The notes under the pieces: model-generated | The model's input: only the letters and a program-made list of their open reading frames with translations | Told to the model about the DNA's origin: nothing | Databases searched by the model: none | In this document: positions 56,101 to 56,518 of the stretch, piece after piece | How the letters are laid out: each line of letters begins with the position of its first letter | Numbering within the stretch: the first letter of the stretch is position 1 | From: Colimorpha_A sp045591885 | GTDB lineage: Bacteria > Bacillota > Clostridia > Oscillospirales > CAG-272 | Length of the DNA: 56,518 bases | NCBI GenBank assembly: GCA_045591885.1 | Contig: JAZNTT010000001.1 | Span: 1-56,518 of the forward strand | Direction of reading: 5' to 3' | Translations under genes and position numbers: made by a program

Positions 56101-56518
56101 GTCAGTAGTAACCATTAAACAGCTGCTCGAAGCAGGCGTCCATTTCGGACATCAGACCAGAAGATGGTGCCCCAAGATGGCAGAGTACATCTTCACAGAA
56201 AGAAACGGCATCTATATCATCGACCTTCAGAAGACCGTCAAGAAGTTTGACGAAGCTTACATGTTCGTTCGTGATGTAGCTACCGAAGGCGGAAACATTC
56301 TCTTCGTTGGTACGAAGAAGCAGGCCGCTGACGCGATCAAGGAAGAGGCAATTCGTTGCGGACAGTACTATGTAAATATGCGCTGGCCCGGCGGTATGCT
56401 CACTAACTTCAAGACTATCAAGAAGTCTATCCAGAAGCTTCACAACCTCAACAAAATGGCTGAAGACGGCACCTTTGATCTTCTCCCCAAGAAAGAAGTT
56501 GCAGCTCTCCAGAAGGAG
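56101..56518 (+). CDS. rpsB: 30S ribosomal protein S2, 3' end outside the window
   Basis: The first 139 codons of S2. The start SVVTIKQLLEAGVHFGHQTR, then RWCPKMAEYIFTERNGIYIIDL, the GGNILFVGTKKQA motif and RWPGGMLTNFKTIKKSI are invariant parts of S2. GAAAGGAAG precedes the ATG. The frame is open to the window edge, about 100 residues short of the normal length. tsf would be expected next. Confidence 0.97.

Noticed and set aside
1..56518. CRISPR arrays, rRNA genes, prophage or integrative elements.
   Set aside because: No spaced direct repeats, no rRNA-like sequence, no integrase or structural phage genes, and only one tRNA gene with no flanking repeat were seen.

Overview
The window reads as chromosomal DNA of an anaerobic Bacillota bacterium of class Clostridia, probably an uncultured gut-type lineage. 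The evidence is near-consensus sigma-A promoters (TTGACA-17-TATAAT), strong GGAGG ribosome sites, short operons ended by hairpin terminators, lipoprotein substrate-binding proteins, LCP and SLH cell-envelope proteins, a DUF1538/PII module, and a MinD-MgsA gene order typical of clostridia. There are no rRNA genes, no prophage and no CRISPR. Both edge genes are cut: a uridine-kinase-like gene on the left and rpsB on the right.

Positions 1-15000 form a nucleic-acid acquisition and salvage block. A rightward operon encodes an RDD membrane protein, a CUT1-type ABC transporter (ATPase, two permeases, lipoprotein binding protein), a lipoprotein with a staphylococcal-nuclease-like domain plus OB folds, and a second OB-fold lipoprotein. 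Facing it is a seven-gene leftward operon: thymidine kinase, DeoC, DeoD, an HD-type dNTPase, two tandem NrnA-like DHH phosphoesterases and the nucleotidase SurE. Read together they suggest degradation of extracellular nucleic acid, uptake of products, and conversion to nucleosides, bases and deoxyribose phosphate.

Positions 15000-24600 are envelope and signalling genes. They comprise a ydjGHI-like SPFH / zinc-ribbon / TPM operon, an acyltransferase-3 gene overlapping an ECF sigma / anti-sigma pair, a duplicated DUF1538 membrane protein with two PII-like proteins, and a small membrane protein with a YjbR protein. Positions 24600-35700 hold tRNA-Thr(GGU), an OGG1-CDF-zinc-ribbon-ABC-F operon, a LytM-like protein with an incomplete zinc site, a YbiT-like ABC-F protein with Gln at one catalytic Glu, a divergent Xre/SLOG pair with a repeated operator, a DUF3810 protein and an RluA pseudouridine synthase.

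Positions 35700-47700 hold an SLH surface protein, an IS200/IS605 remnant, a MinD-like ATPase followed by a methylglyoxal-synthase-like protein lacking catalytic residues, rpe, ispD-ispF, a Crp-family-controlled NrtABC-type transporter, a 2-hydroxyacid dehydrogenase, an LCP ligase, and queT behind a probable preQ1-I riboswitch. Positions 47700-56518 hold aspS, a TetR regulator with a perfect operator palindrome and an AMP-forming acyl-CoA ligase, an Xre-HTH domain fused to a complete phosphoglucosamine mutase with an overlapping GlmU-like acetyltransferase, an M18 aminopeptidase and rpsB.

The observations I rate highest are the HTH-GlmM fusion, the nuclease-transporter-salvage block, the DUF1538/double-PII module, the Xre/SLOG pair and the degenerate MgsA behind MinD. 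All functional statements rest on motifs read by eye. No database search was possible.
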